64,000 bases of DNA from an uncultured Chlorobiaceae bacterium. GTDB taxonomy: Bacteria; Bacteroidota; Chlorobiia; Chlorobiales; Chlorobiaceae. The stretch covers positions 21,565 through 85,564 of the forward strand of contig CAISRC010000091.1 of the NCBI GenBank assembly GCA_903887845.1. The letters run 5' to 3'. Each line of letters starts with the position of its first letter. Position 1 is the first letter of the stretch. A program made the translations under genes and the position numbers. Of the stretch, positions 35,102-45,982 are shown piece after piece. The notes under the pieces were generated by a model. That model was given only the letters and a program-made list of their open reading frames with translations, searched no databases and was not told where the DNA came from.

Positions 35102-36046
35102 ATGAACTACAAAACTCAATCGAATTGGCGGGAGATCCAACGCTTTCTTCCCAAAGAATTTCAGCTTGAGCAGGATAATGAGCCTTCAGAAGAGTGGTGG
35201 CCATGGGGAGGACATCAAGTTCACCTTGACTGCTTTCGTAATACTCGGTCAGAGACGAAGGTGATCCTGTTTCATGGAGTCGGCACCAACGGACGGCAAA
35301 TGTCGACCATCCTGGGCGGACCCTTGTTCAAGCGTGGCTTTGAAACCATAGCTATTGACATGCCCGAGTATGGCATGACCCGGGTTGCATCCGGTGAGCT
35401 GGTGACCTACAACGATTGGGTTCAGGCTGGCAGCGACCTTATTGATGCTGAACTCAAAAAAGATGGCAGACCTATCGTGCTTTACGGTCTCAGCGCAGGC
35501 GGTATGCTTGCCTGGCACGTAGCTGCGCTCAATAAAAAAGTCAAAGGCATCGTGGGCATGACCTTTCTCGATCAGCAAGAACAACAGGTTCGCGATGAGA
35601 CTGCGTTGAATTTCCTCATGAGTCGTATCGGGGTGCCATTGACCCATTTGGCCGCAAAAACTCCCCTGGCAGCTCTTCGTATGCCGATGAGCCTTGCGAG
35701 CAAAATGTCGGCGTTAGTCAACAATAAAGCGGCGCTCAAGGCTTGTTTGAGAGACAAAACGTCGGCGGGCAAATGGGTCACCATGAAGTTTCTCAGCTCG
35801 CTCACCACGTATAAACCTGTGGTTGAACCCGAAGCTTTTGATATCTGTCCGATTTTACTGACCCAACCCGAAAAAGATAGCTGGACACCCTTGCATCTCA
35901 GTGAGCTTTTTCTCAAGCGTGTCAATCGTGTGTCGAAGAAGGTGGTGATGCTTGAACATGCTGGTCATTATCCAATCGAACAACCTGGGCTGACACAGAT
36001 GTGCGATGCTGTGGTGGACTTTATCCATTTTTGCCGTCTTGCCTGA
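35102..36046 (+). CDS. Alpha/beta hydrolase
   Basis: A 314-aa hydrolase of the alpha/beta fold. The oxyanion region is ILFHGVGTNGRQM near residue 56, the nucleophile elbow is YGLSAGGML (S131), an acidic residue lies in EKDSWTPLHL, and the catalytic His is in LEHAGHYPIEQP near the end. There is no signal peptide, so it is cytoplasmic. Substrate is unknown; lipase, esterase or lactonase activity are all possible. It is wedged between the purH fragment and intact purH, which suggests it arrived with the recombination that left the fragment. Confidence 0.83.
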   Translation: MNYKTQSNWREIQRFLPKEFQLEQDNEPSEEWWPWGGHQVHLDCFRNTRSETKVILFHGVGTNGRQMSTILGGPLFKRGFETIAIDMPEYGMTRVASGELVTYNDWVQAGSDLIDAELKKDGRPIVLYGLSAGGMLAWHVAALNKKVKGIVGMTFLDQQEQQVRDETALNFLMSRIGVPLTHLAAKTPLAALRMPMSLASKMSALVNNKAALKACLRDKTSAGKWVTMKFLSSLTTYKPVVEPEAFDICPILLTQPEKDSWTPLHLSELFLKRVNRVSKKVVMLEHAGHYPIEQPGLTQMCDAVVDFIHFCRLA

Positions 36047-36161
36047 TCGAACCCCGATATTACGAAGAGGCTCCGGTAAGGCTTGATATCGCAGTGGTTT
36101 TTTCTTAGATTCCGGCATTGAAAAATCACTGAAACGAATCCATAAATTAACTTTCTGCATA

Positions 36162-37739
36162 ATGTCTGATCCTGTCATCAAGCGGGCACTGGTATCTGTA
36201 TCTGATAAAACCGGTATTGTAGATTTTTGCCGGGACCTCTCTCGCCTCGGGGTTGAGATTTTTTCAACAGGTGGTACCCTGAAGTCGCTTCAGGACGCAG
36301 GTGTCAGTGCAGCCTCCATCTCAACTATCACCGGATTTCCGGAAATCATGGACGGAAGGGTCAAAACCCTTCATCCAAAGATTCATGGCGGACTACTTGC
36401 TGTTCGGGAGAATGCCGATCATGTGAAGCAGGCAATGGAAAATGGTATCAGCTTTATTGATCTGGTTGTGGTGAACCTTTATCCCTTTGAGGCAACCGTA
36501 GCCAAACCGGATGTGACGTTTGAGGATGCCATAGAGAATATTGATATCGGAGGTCCTTCTATGCTTCGGAGCGCGGCCAAGAATAACGAATCGGTAACGG
36601 TAGTCACCGACAGTGCCGATTATGCGCTGGTGCTGCAGGAGATGAGGGAGAATAACGGTGCCACCAAACGGACGACCCGTCTCTCTCTTGCTTTGAAGGT
36701 GTTTGAACTCACCTCCCGCTATGATCGTGCCATTGCCTCTTATCTGGCTGGAGCTGTCGGAGGAACGCAGTCTGAGGCGGCAACCAGGATGACGGTAAGC
36801 CTTGAGCGTGAGCTCGATATGCGTTATGGTGAGAACCCGCATCAAAGCGCAGGGCTTTACCGCCTGACCGATGAGAACGGAACCCGCTCTTTTGGTGACT
36901 TTTTCGAAAAGCTGCATGGCAAGGAGCTCTCCTACAACAACATGCTCGACATTGCCGCAGCCGTCACCCTGATTGAGGAGTTCCGTGGTGAGGAGCCGAC
37001 GGTCGTTATTGTCAAACACACCAACCCTTGCGGCGTCGCGCAGGCCTCTACGCTTGCTGACGCCTACCGCAGGGCATTTTCAACCGATACCCAGGCTCCT
37101 TTTGGGGGCATTATCGCCTTTAACCGTCCTCTTGATATGGAAGCGGCAAAGGCGGTCAATGAAATCTTTACTGAAATTCTTATTGCTCCTGCCTTTGAGG
37201 ATGGTGTGCTTGAGATGCTGATGAAGAAAAAAGATCGCAGGCTTGTGCTGCAGACGAGTGCCCTCCCCAAAGGCGGCTGGGAGTTCAAGTCCACACCATT
37301 CGGAATGCTTGTTCAGGAGCGCGACAGCAAAATTGTTGCAAAAGAGGATCTCACCGTTGTCACCAAACGGCAACCGACCGCAGAGGAGATTGCCGACCTG
37401 ATGTTTGCCTGGAAGATCTGCAAGCATATCAAATCGAACACCATTCTCTATGTTAAAAACCGCCAGACGTATGGTGTTGGAGCCGGTCAGATGTCGCGCG
37501 TTGACTCCTCAAAAATTGCGCGCTGGAAAGCCTCAGAAGTCGGGCTTGACCTGAGAGGATCAGTTGTGGCCTCAGATGCGTTTTTCCCCTTTGCTGATGG
37601 CTTGCTTGCAGCGGCTGAGGCTGGAGTCACGGCAGTCATTCAGCCGGGAGGTTCTATCAGGGACAATGATGTCATTGAAGCCGCCGATGCCAACAACCTT
37701 GCCATGGTCTTTACCGGGATGCGTCATTTCAAGCATTGA
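36162..37739 (+). CDS. purH: Bifunctional AICAR transformylase / IMP cyclohydrolase
   Basis: PurH (525 aa) catalyses the last two steps of IMP synthesis. The N-terminal MGS-like cyclohydrolase domain shows [42 protein letters not shown] (in parts) and NLYPFE. The C-terminal transformylase domain has [24 protein letters not shown] with the catalytic Lys-His, and the [25 protein letters not shown] stretch (in parts). Length is typical. A 71-bp relic of a second copy lies about 1.2 kb upstream. A terminator-like hairpin follows at 37795. Confidence 0.97.
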   Translation: MSDPVIKRALVSVSDKTGIVDFCRDLSRLGVEIFSTGGTLKSLQDAGVSAASISTITGFPEIMDGRVKTLHPKIHGGLLAVRENADHVKQAMENGISFIDLVVVNLYPFEATVAKPDVTFEDAIENIDIGGPSMLRSAAKNNESVTVVTDSADYALVLQEMRENNGATKRTTRLSLALKVFELTSRYDRAIASYLAGAVGGTQSEAATRMTVSLERELDMRYGENPHQSAGLYRLTDENGTRSFGDFFEKLHGKELSYNNMLDIAAAVTLIEEFRGEEPTVVIVKHTNPCGVAQASTLADAYRRAFSTDTQAPFGGIIAFNRPLDMEAAKAVNEIFTEILIAPAFEDGVLEMLMKKKDRRLVLQTSALPKGGWEFKSTPFGMLVQERDSKIVAKEDLTVVTKRQPTAEEIADLMFAWKICKHIKSNTILYVKNRQTYGVGAGQMSRVDSSKIARWKASEVGLDLRGSVVASDAFFPFADGLLAAAEAGVTAVIQPGGSIRDNDVIEAADANNLAMVFTGMRHFKH

Positions 37740-37794
37740 GGGTGGTATTAAGGAGATTTTTTCGACTAACATAGAGTGCGGAAAATAACATAAG

Positions 37795-37833
37795 ATCGGG
37801 GTTGTACAGAAGCGGTGCGCCCCGATTTTTTTA
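37795..37833 (+). terminator. Terminator after purH
   Basis: ATCGGGG (37795-37801) pairs with CCCCGAT (37820-37826) around an 18-base loop and is followed by a run of T. It lies 56 bp after purH and before the aldo/keto reductase start. Confidence 0.7.
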
Positions 37834-37882
37834 TGGTATAAGGAACAACATCAAGGATTTTGTAAGAAAATTGAGAGAAACT

Positions 37883-38880
<998 letters not shown>

Positions 38881-38887
<7 letters not shown>

Positions 38888-39897
38888 TAACCTCTTTTTC
38901 CTTGCAGGTTGGGGGGCAGGTGTGACCCCAACTTGCTCTTATCCTGAAAGTCACATCTTTTCAGATTCTCCGCCACCGCCAGGGCATTGCGTTTCAGCCT
39001 GCGAAGCCCGATACGGAAGACGGGTGTTCCATAAAACAGTTCACGGAAGCCTGATCTGGTAAGGCTCAGTATCTTCTCTGTGGAAATATTCACCAGTTCA
39101 TTTCGTAACTCAAAAGCTGGATCAGCCATGATGCCTGCCTGCTGGTTACTGGGGCAAACCTCCTGACAGAGGTCGCATCCGAACATCCAGTCGCCGATCA
39201 TTGCCGCCTCTTCAGTGGTAAATTCACGTTTCAGCTCAACGGTCAGGTAGGAAATGCACTTTGAGGCGTCAATTTTTCTCGGTTCAATCAAAGCGCCGGT
39301 AGGGCAGTGGTCAAGGCACTTGCTGCAACTTCCACAAACATTTGGCAATGTGAATTTTGAGGAGGGTATAGCTCGATCGAGAAGTATCTCTCCAAGAACA
39401 ATGTTTGATCCTGCAGATGGCACCTGCAGAAGAGTGTTTTTGCCTGTTTTTCCAATTCCAGCCTTCTCAGCCCAGTTTTTTTCGAGGAGGGGAGAGCTGT
39501 CAACCGTTATCAGTCCCCTGAGAGGTTCGCCTGCAAGTATCTTTATTGCGGCAAGAAGCTTTTCAAGTTTGCCCCTGACAACAGTATGGTAGTCATTAAT
39601 GAGCCCATACTTCGAGATTTTAGGGAGACCTTCGCGAGACGCCAGAGTATAATTATAGCTTATGGCGACGGAGATGATGGTGTGCAGACCGGAGAGCAGC
39701 AGGGATGGATTTGCCCGTTCCTCCATCCACTTTTCCATATAGATCATCTCACCATGCCGCTTTTCCTGTATCATGGCAGTAAAGCGCTGGAGTGCAAGCG
39801 ATTCCTGTGTCAAGGAGGAAAAGCCTGTTGCTGCAAACCCAAGCCGAGCAGCTTCTTTTCGGATTAAGCTGGCAAGATCTGTTGATGTCTCAGCCAT
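38881..39897 (-). CDS. queG: Epoxyqueuosine reductase
   Basis: QueG (338 aa) reduces epoxyqueuosine to queuosine in tRNA using a cobalamin cofactor and two 4Fe-4S clusters. The ferredoxin-like cysteines are visible in [19 protein letters not shown] and [12 protein letters not shown]. The central [23 protein letters not shown] segment (in parts) is diagnostic, with the conserved Asp in VDSSP. Length is slightly above the minimal form, without the HEAT repeat extension. Together with queE this indicates that queuosine is made here. It overlaps the next minus-strand gene by 8 bp. Confidence 0.95.
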
Positions 39898-40165
39898 AGC
39901 GTTTTTTTGCCATCTGTCGCACGCCTGAAAAGAGCAGTGAGGTCATCATGAGCAGAAAACCCCACAGGAGTGAGATTACTCCTCCAATAAAAGCGGCAAG
40001 GATACCTGTCTTCACTCCCATGGAGATGACTGCGGCAAACCACAGCGCAAGAATCGGAAGGATGAAAAGCATCCGCAGTGATTTCAGCAACAAGGGAAGA
40101 GTGGCGGCCGCCGTCGCTAATGCCAGTGTAAGCCACCAGGTGGTATTGGAAAGAAAAGTCATCAT
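39890..40165 (-). CDS. Small membrane protein
   Basis: A 91-aa protein of unknown function with three hydrophobic segments: TWWLTLALATAAATLPLLL near residues 8-26, MLFILPILALWFAAVISMG near 32-50 and TGILAAFIGGVISLLWGFLL near 53-72. A short basic tail follows (RQMAKKRYG). It overlaps the start of queG by 8 bp and lies 24 bp after the FAD oxidoreductase gene on the same strand, so it is in a minus-strand operon. No domain was recognised. Confidence 0.7.
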   Translation of the reverse strand: MMTFLSNTTWWLTLALATAAATLPLLLKSLRMLFILPILALWFAAVISMGVKTGILAAFIGGVISLLWGFLLMMTSLLFSGVRQMAKKRYG

Positions 40166-40189
40166 GACAGGAATTGTGCCTCCACCTTT

Positions 40190-42157
40190 TTATTTCCCAA
40201 CCGGTGCTGACAACGCCCCGGTCGGGCAGCTTTCCGTCATGACCGCAATATCAAGTTCGCCGTCGCGTTCTTCGATCATACGAACGCAAATCCCGCAATC
40301 AACGCACTTTTCCCGCTCCATGCTGATATCGGCATTTTCGGCTTTGTAAAAGCCGGGATGTTCATGTTTTTGTGCGGCATGAACGGGCAAATAACGGGAG
40401 GCAAGTTCCCGAAGACGGCAGTCGTTGATGGCATTGCATTTGCATTGGAGGCATCGCGCGGCCTCTTCACGGGCCAGAGCTTCCGTATAGCCGGTGACCG
40501 CTTCGCTGAAGCTTCTCTTTCGTTCAGATGGCGGCAGCTCCGGGACAGCGACTCTTGGTGCAGGTTGTTTTTGCTGATAGAAAGCCTGGGGTGCCTCGTC
40601 TTTTGCACCGTAAGATGAATTAAACGGAACTTTCGAAGTGGCAACTATCTTGCCATGTAAAAAGAGATTGATGGCATGAGCTGCCCGTTTTCCCTGTTCA
40701 ACAGCACGAATGGCGGTATCGGTGCCTGTGACACAATCCCCGCCGGCAAAAAGCCATGCGGTGTCTGATTGCAGGGTTTCCGGATTGACCAGAAGTTCGC
40801 CGTACTTTCCAGCCCCTGTTCCCGCCGCATGAGCCACAGCGTGGTCGATCTGCTGGCCGATAGCCGAGATAATAGTGTTGGCGGTTATAGTAAACTCCGA
40901 TCCTTCAACAGGCACTGGCGTTCTCCGTCCAGAAGCGTCGAACGCTCCCGGCTGCATTGTTATGGCTGTTATTTCAAGCGTGCCATTCATTGCCCTGATG
41001 TCGGTTGGCGCAGCCCACTCAATGAGGGAAATACCTTCTGCCAGAGCTTCCTGAATTTCGGAAGCGTTTGCGGGCATCTCTTTTCTGGATCGGCGATAGA
41101 GAATCGTGACGGTTGAGGCGCCAAGGCGAAGCGCTGTTCTTGCAGCATCAATGGCGGTGTTGCCGCCACCGGTTACCACCACCAGCTCTCCGGGATGAGG
41201 CTGTTCGCCTGATGCCGCTTTCCGCAAAAACTCAATGCCGGTGGTCACACCGGGTGTTTCTTCGCCAGCAATATTCATTGTTGCCGCCTTTTGCGCACCG
41301 ACCGCAAGAAACACGGCGTCATAGTTACCATGAAGCGTTTCAAGGGTAACCTCTTTACCGAAAGTAGTGTTGAACCGGAACTTCAGTCCCATATCAAGCA
41401 GGGTTGCCAGGTCGTTTTCTATAACCGCATCCGGCAGCCTGAAGCGGGGAATACCGTAACGCATCATCCCTCCAGCTTTTGCGCTGGCTTCAAGTATTGT
41501 CACCTCATGTCCGTGACAAAGCAGGAACCACGCCCCTGTAAGACCGGCTGGACCTGAGCCGACAATGGCGACCTTTTTGCCTGTTTTCTGAGCAAGTGCA
41601 GGAATAAAGCGATTGGCTTGCTCAGCATCCCTGTCAGAGGCAAAGCGCTTCAGCGCACAGATAGAGACTGGCTGATCAATGCCATGCCGTCTGCACTCAT
41701 CTTCACAGGGAGCCGGGCAGATTCTGCCGAGAATTCCGGGAAGAGGAATGGTTTGCTTGATGATCTCTATGGCCCGCGCATCGTCATGGCTTGCAATTGC
41801 CGCAACAAAATCGGGAATATTGCAGCCTGCAGGACAAGTAATTTCACAGGGTCCAAAGCAGTCGCCGCCATGCTCCTGGATGATTCTCTCAAGACTTTGA
41901 CGCCTCATGGCGTTGAGTTCCTCATTCTCGGTTTCGATGACCATTCCCTCCGATACCAGAGTATCACATGCCGGAACAAAGCGGTTTTTTCCCTTGATCT
42001 CGACAATGCACATCCAGCATGACCCGGTCTCCTCAAGAGACTTGTGAAAGCAGAGAGTAGGAATAACGATGCCCGCAGCAGTTGCAGCGTCAAGAATTGA
42101 TGTTCCGGGCGCTGCCGTAACCGTCTGCCGGTTGATGGTCAGTAAGAGTTGCTTCAT
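40190..42157 (-). CDS. FAD/NAD(P) oxidoreductase with 2Fe-2S and 4Fe-4S domains (GltD-like)
   Basis: A 655-aa multi-centre electron carrier. Residues 1-80 are a 2Fe-2S ferredoxin-like domain as in NuoG and hydrogenase subunits (C36, C47, C50, C64). A helical GltD-type Fe-S region with [13 protein letters not shown] and CPAPCEDEC follows. The flavin domain begins [17 protein letters not shown] and has a second nucleotide-binding motif in [14 protein letters not shown]. The C-terminus carries CLQCKCN and a CVDCGIC ... CPTG cluster. It resembles the glutamate synthase small subunit and related transhydrogenase or formate dehydrogenase partners. No catalytic partner is adjacent. It overlaps ispH by 4 bp. 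Confidence 0.88.
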   Translation of the reverse strand: MKQLLLTINRQTVTAAPGTSILDAATAAGIVIPTLCFHKSLEETGSCWMCIVEIKGKNRFVPACDTLVSEGMVIETENEELNAMRRQSLERIIQEHGGDCFGPCEITCPAGCNIPDFVAAIASHDDARAIEIIKQTIPLPGILGRICPAPCEDECRRHGIDQPVSICALKRFASDRDAEQANRFIPALAQKTGKKVAIVGSGPAGLTGAWFLLCHGHEVTILEASAKAGGMMRYGIPRFRLPDAVIENDLATLLDMGLKFRFNTTFGKEVTLETLHGNYDAVFLAVGAQKAATMNIAGEETPGVTTGIEFLRKAASGEQPHPGELVVVTGGGNTAIDAARTALRLGASTVTILYRRSRKEMPANASEIQEALAEGISLIEWAAPTDIRAMNGTLEITAITMQPGAFDASGRRTPVPVEGSEFTITANTIISAIGQQIDHAVAHAAGTGAGKYGELLVNPETLQSDTAWLFAGGDCVTGTDTAIRAVEQGKRAAHAINLFLHGKIVATSKVPFNSSYGAKDEAPQAFYQQKQPAPRVAVPELPPSERKRSFSEAVTGYTEALAREEAARCLQCKCNAINDCRLRELASRYLPVHAAQKHEHPGFYKAENADISMEREKCVDCGICVRMIEERDGELDIAVMTESCPTGALSAPVGK

Positions 42158-43143
42158 TCGCTGTGCTGTGAAGGGTGTTTCTCGGCGAAATTCTGTTCAA
42201 GAAAGAGAGCTACTTTTTCAAGATGCCACATGGGTGTGGAGGTGGCGCCGCAGACGCCGACATTGTCAATCGACTTGCCATTACTGCCGTTAAACCATAC
42301 CTCCTGAATCTCATTAATATCTTCGATAAAAAAACTTCCGGGATTAGCAGCTTTGCATATATTATACAATACCTGGCCATTTGAACTCTTTTTCCCTGCC
42401 ACAAAAATGATAACATCGTTGGCAAGCGAGAAGTCGTGCAGTTTCTGGTTCCGGCTTGATACCTGACGGCAAATCGTATCCTTGAAAACATGCCTGGGCA
42501 TGGAACGTACCCCCGTCATCTCTGCAGTAATGTCTATGTCGCGGATTGCCATCCATGGAGCAGTTTCTGTGGAGAGAGCATGGGCAAAATGCGCTTCCAG
42601 ATGAGCCTTCAGCTCATAAAAGCCCGGAACATCCATCGTGGTCTGGGAGATAAGCGCCGATTTTTTAGTTAGGTCAAGCTCCTGTATCTCAGCAGTGTCA
42701 CTGAGGTCAGCATGTTTGATAATAACGGCCTGGTTGTTGCACTGACCGTTAATGCCGATTACCTCCGGATGGGTATGTTTTCCATAAATAATGATCTGGT
42801 AACCAAGCTCAAAGAGCAATCTTGTTGTGCGCTGCAACCTGGAGACGACAGGGCAGGTCGTATCAGTAACCATCAGATTGTTCTCTTCTGCAATTCTGTA
42901 TGTGGAAGGCGGCTCACCGTGTGCCCTGATCAGTACTTTGGCATTATTCAGCTCTTTGAAGGCCGCTTCATCAACAGTCACCAGGCCAAGTCTTTCCAGG
43001 CGTTTCACCTCGACCTCGTTATGGACAACATCGCCAAACGAGTATAAGCCTCCTACCTCCTGGAGCTGTTCTTCAGCGGCATTGATGGTTCCCTGAACTC
43101 CAATACAGAAGCCTGATGAAGTTCTGTCAAGATTTACTTTCAT
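42154..43143 (-). CDS. ispH: 4-hydroxy-3-methylbut-2-enyl diphosphate reductase
   Basis: IspH (329 aa) is the last enzyme of the MEP isoprenoid pathway, making IPP and DMAPP from HMBPP with an iron-sulfur cluster. Three conserved cysteines are visible: C13 in SGFCIGVQ, C97 in DTTCPVV and C225 in [11 protein letters not shown]. The active-site Glu motif [11 protein letters not shown] and the C-terminal [11 protein letters not shown] / [14 protein letters not shown] regions are present in the family positions. The start is overlapped by nothing upstream; the end overlaps the FAD oxidoreductase by 4 bp. Isoprenoids feed chlorophyll tails and carotenoids. Confidence 0.95.
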   Translation of the reverse strand: MKVNLDRTSSGFCIGVQGTINAAEEQLQEVGGLYSFGDVVHNEVEVKRLERLGLVTVDEAAFKELNNAKVLIRAHGEPPSTYRIAEENNLMVTDTTCPVVSRLQRTTRLLFELGYQIIIYGKHTHPEVIGINGQCNNQAVIIKHADLSDTAEIQELDLTKKSALISQTTMDVPGFYELKAHLEAHFAHALSTETAPWMAIRDIDITAEMTGVRSMPRHVFKDTICRQVSSRNQKLHDFSLANDVIIFVAGKKSSNGQVLYNICKAANPGSFFIEDINEIQEVWFNGSNGKSIDNVGVCGATSTPMWHLEKVALFLEQNFAEKHPSQHSE

Positions 43144-43159
43144 GCTCTACACGTTAGCG

Positions 43160-43963
43160 TTATACCTCTACCAGATCAACATCGGGCAGTTCTGAGCCCA
43201 TGAAGAGTTGATAGAGCATGCTGAATTTCTGAGGCAGATCGCTGACTAAAAGATGCGGAACGGAGGCTTTCTGAGAGCAATTGAGCTGTCCGGACTCAAG
43301 CAGCAGCTCCCGGGTTCTCAGTGCGACAGCTTCTGCTGAATCAATAATACGAATACCACTGCCAATGGTCGCCTCGATGATGTCGCGAAGAATCGGATAG
43401 TGCGTGCATCCAAGCACCAGTGTATCAATCTCTTGCGTCCTCATCTCTGCAAGATAATGTTCGGCAACAAGTTTTGTTGCGTGATGGTTGATAAAACCCT
43501 CCTCGGCCAATGGAACAAAAAGAGGACAGGCCTTTGAGATGACCTCAATGTCGGGGTTGAGCATGTTAATTGCCCGGGCATAAGCATTTGAACCGACGGT
43601 TGCCTGGGTGCCGATAACGCCGATACGGTTGTTTCTTGTGACCTGCACGGCCAGTTTGGCCCCGGATTTTAGAACTCCAATGACCGGAATATTACCACAA
43701 GATTTTTCAACGATATCAAGGGCAAGCGCCGAAACAGTATTACAGGCAACAATAATCACTTTAGGCTGATATCGCATGAGAATGGCGGTATCGTCAGCAG
43801 CATATTTTCTTATTGTTACCTCTGACTTCGGGCCATAAGGAACCCTCGCTGTATCGCCGAAGTAAATAATCCGTTCAAAGGGTAAAGCTGCCTGGATCGC
43901 CTTGACAACCGTGAGTCCTCCTATACCGGAGTCAAAAATACCGATTGGACTTTCAGTGTTCAT
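43160..43963 (-). CDS. murI: Glutamate racemase
   Basis: MurI (267 aa) makes D-glutamate for peptidoglycan. The N-terminal [29 protein letters not shown] and the two catalytic cysteines in VACNTVSAL (C74) and LGCTHYPIL (C186) are clear. Length is normal. It overlaps the end of ychF by 4 bp upstream and lies 16 bp before ispH on the same strand, so ychF-murI-ispH and the FAD oxidoreductase form a tight minus-strand operon. Confidence 0.96.
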   Translation of the reverse strand: MNTESPIGIFDSGIGGLTVVKAIQAALPFERIIYFGDTARVPYGPKSEVTIRKYAADDTAILMRYQPKVIIVACNTVSALALDIVEKSCGNIPVIGVLKSGAKLAVQVTRNNRIGVIGTQATVGSNAYARAINMLNPDIEVISKACPLFVPLAEEGFINHHATKLVAEHYLAEMRTQEIDTLVLGCTHYPILRDIIEATIGSGIRIIDSAEAVALRTRELLLESGQLNCSQKASVPHLLVSDLPQKFSMLYQLFMGSELPDVDLVEV

Positions 43964-45051
43964 ACATTAAAGCGGAAAACAATCACATCACCATCCTTGA
44001 CAATGTATTCTTTGCCTTCCGAGCGGAGCTTTCCAGCTTCTTTGACCTTGTGTTCAGAACCAAGCTCAATCAGGTCACGGTAGAACATGACTTCCGCACG
44101 GATAAACCCTTTTTCAAAATCAGAATGAATTGCTCCTGCAGCTTCTGGAGCGGCAGCGCCCTTGCGGATTGTCCAGGCATGAACCTCTTTTTCTCCGGCA
44201 GTAAAATAGGTCTGGAGGCCAAGAAGGTCATAAGCCGTTTTAATCAATCGATCGAGACCTGAGGTATGAAGCCCGAGGCTTTCAAGAAACTCAGGGCGTT
44301 CCGATTCAGGCAATTCAGCGATCTCCGCCTCTGTTTTTGCGCTGATGATCAGCATCTTTGCGCCGGATGCTGCGGCTATTTCCGCAACTTTTTCTGTATA
44401 ACTGTTTCCATCCGGAAGATCGGACTCCGCGACATTGGCAGCAAAGAGAATAGGTTTTGATGAGAGAAGAAAAAACTGTCGGGCAATAACCTGCTCTTCG
44501 GCAGTTGATAGAATTTTTCGTACAGGAATACCTTCACTGAGGCCGCTGATTATTTTTTCCGCAACATCAAGCTGCAGCAGAAGCTCTTTTTCTTTTCTGG
44601 CGTTTTTTCTGAGTCTCTCAATCCGGCGCTCCATACTGTCCAGATCGGCCAGCATCAGCTCGGTTTCAATAGTAACAATGTCGTCCGCAGGGTCAATTCT
44701 TCCTTCAACATGGATAATGTTGTCGTCATCAAAACATCGTACGACATGGACAATAGCGTCGACTTCCCGAATATGTGAGAGGAACTGGTTGCCGAGACCT
44801 TCGCCCTTGCTTGCACCTTTGACCAGTCCGGCGATATCGACAATTTCAAGGGTTGCCGGTACAAGTGTCGGAGTTTTTACGACATTTGCAATTTGCTGCA
44901 TCCTGTGGTCAGGAACCAGAACAGTACCGACATTCGGTTCTATGGTACAGAACGGGTAATTGGCAGCTTCGGCCTGTTTTGCCGTAATGGCATTGAAAAG
45001 TGTGGACTTTCCGACGTTTGGCAATCCCACAATGCCGCAGCGAAGTGACAT
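43960..45051 (-). CDS. ychF: YchF/OLA1-type ATPase/GTPase
   Basis: YchF (363 aa from ATG 45051) is an Obg-related P-loop NTPase that hydrolyses ATP in known members and is linked to ribosomes and redox stress. It begins [20 protein letters not shown] (Walker A at about residues 9-16), has [17 protein letters not shown], the altered G4 motif [10 protein letters not shown], and a C-terminal TGS-like domain with [15 protein letters not shown]. An earlier in-frame start at 45201 would add 50 residues not seen in the family. It is divergent from cmk, and murI overlaps its 3' end by 4 bp. Confidence 0.95.
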   Translation of the reverse strand: MSLRCGIVGLPNVGKSTLFNAITAKQAEAANYPFCTIEPNVGTVLVPDHRMQQIANVVKTPTLVPATLEIVDIAGLVKGASKGEGLGNQFLSHIREVDAIVHVVRCFDDDNIIHVEGRIDPADDIVTIETELMLADLDSMERRIERLRKNARKEKELLLQLDVAEKIISGLSEGIPVRKILSTAEEQVIARQFFLLSSKPILFAANVAESDLPDGNSYTEKVAEIAAASGAKMLIISAKTEAEIAELPESERPEFLESLGLHTSGLDRLIKTAYDLLGLQTYFTAGEKEVHAWTIRKGAAAPEAAGAIHSDFEKGFIRAEVMFYRDLIELGSEHKVKEAGKLRSEGKEYIVKDGDVIVFRFNV

Positions 45052-45163
45052 AAAATAAATGTTATGTTGTAATGAGCTTTCCTGATAAACAAGTGTTTTA
45101 ACATGTAACCAATATGTTTGGAAAAAGCAAATATTTTTTATAAAATAGCAGGTTAATTGAGGT

Positions 45164-45877
45164 ATTCGTGTAAAACAGGAAATCGGGAAAAAACCTATCA
45201 TTATTGCTCTTGACGGGCCAGCGGCATCCGGAAAAAGTACAACAGCCAGAAAAGTGGCTCAGCAGCTCGGTTACACCTATATTGATACCGGTGCCATGTA
45301 TCGGTCTGTAACACTCAAGGCATTGCAGAAGGGGGTTCTGGATGGGTTACGACGCTCTTCCGAGAGTGTTTCCAGTCTACTTGATGCTCTTGCCATAGGT
45401 TTCGACGGTGATCGCGTTTTTCTCGACGGCATAGATGTTACTGCTGAGATCAGGGATAACCGGGTGAGCCGGGAAGTGAGTTTTATCAGCTCCCTCAAAC
45501 CAGTTCGCGACCGGCTCAAGGAGATGCAGCAGGAGCTTGGAAGGCAGGGTTGCGTTGTCATGGATGGACGTGATATTGGTACCGTGGTATTTCCGGATGC
45601 TGAACTGAAAATCTTTCTTGTGGCTGATGCCCGTGAAAGAGCAAGACGTCGGTATGCCGAACTGATTGCAAAGTCAGCCGAAGGCAGCGAGCTGCCGGAT
45701 CTTGATGTTCTTGAAGAGGAGATCAGGAGAAGGGATCGTGATGACGCCGAACGGGAACATGCACCGTTAAAAAAACATCCCGATGCTTATGAAATTGATA
45801 CTTCAGATTTGACGATTGAGCAGCAGGTGGAGAGAGTATGCAATCTTGCATTGCAGATAGAGAATGATTGCCGTTAA
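45164..45877 (+). CDS. cmk: Cytidylate kinase (non-standard start)
   Basis: Cmk (about 231-237 aa) phosphorylates CMP and dCMP. The P-loop region [18 protein letters not shown] is followed by [29 protein letters not shown] and [13 protein letters not shown], all typical. The reading frame opens after a TGA at 45158, and no ATG, GTG or TTG exists in frame before the P-loop. The first conventional start, GTG at 45254, would remove the P-loop. The real start is therefore ATT 45164 or ATC 45182, or the frame is broken near 45168-45172. The order cmk-rpsA is common in bacteria. Confidence 0.9.
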   Translation: MRVKQEIGKKPIIIALDGPAASGKSTTARKVAQQLGYTYIDTGAMYRSVTLKALQKGVLDGLRRSSESVSSLLDALAIGFDGDRVFLDGIDVTAEIRDNRVSREVSFISSLKPVRDRLKEMQQELGRQGCVVMDGRDIGTVVFPDAELKIFLVADARERARRRYAELIAKSAEGSELPDLDVLEEEIRRRDRDDAEREHAPLKKHPDAYEIDTSDLTIEQQVERVCNLALQIENDCR

Positions 45878-45982
45878 AGAAATTTCGGCAGGGCGCAATT
45901 TTTTTTCATTAACCCTAAAACCGCATGCCGATATCTCTCGCGGCAGGCAGGCTAACTTACAAGAGAGGAAGGAAAAAACTTA

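Noticed and set aside
45254..45877. cmk starting at GTG 45254
   Set aside because: This start would remove the P-loop GPAASGKST, which is encoded in frame just upstream.
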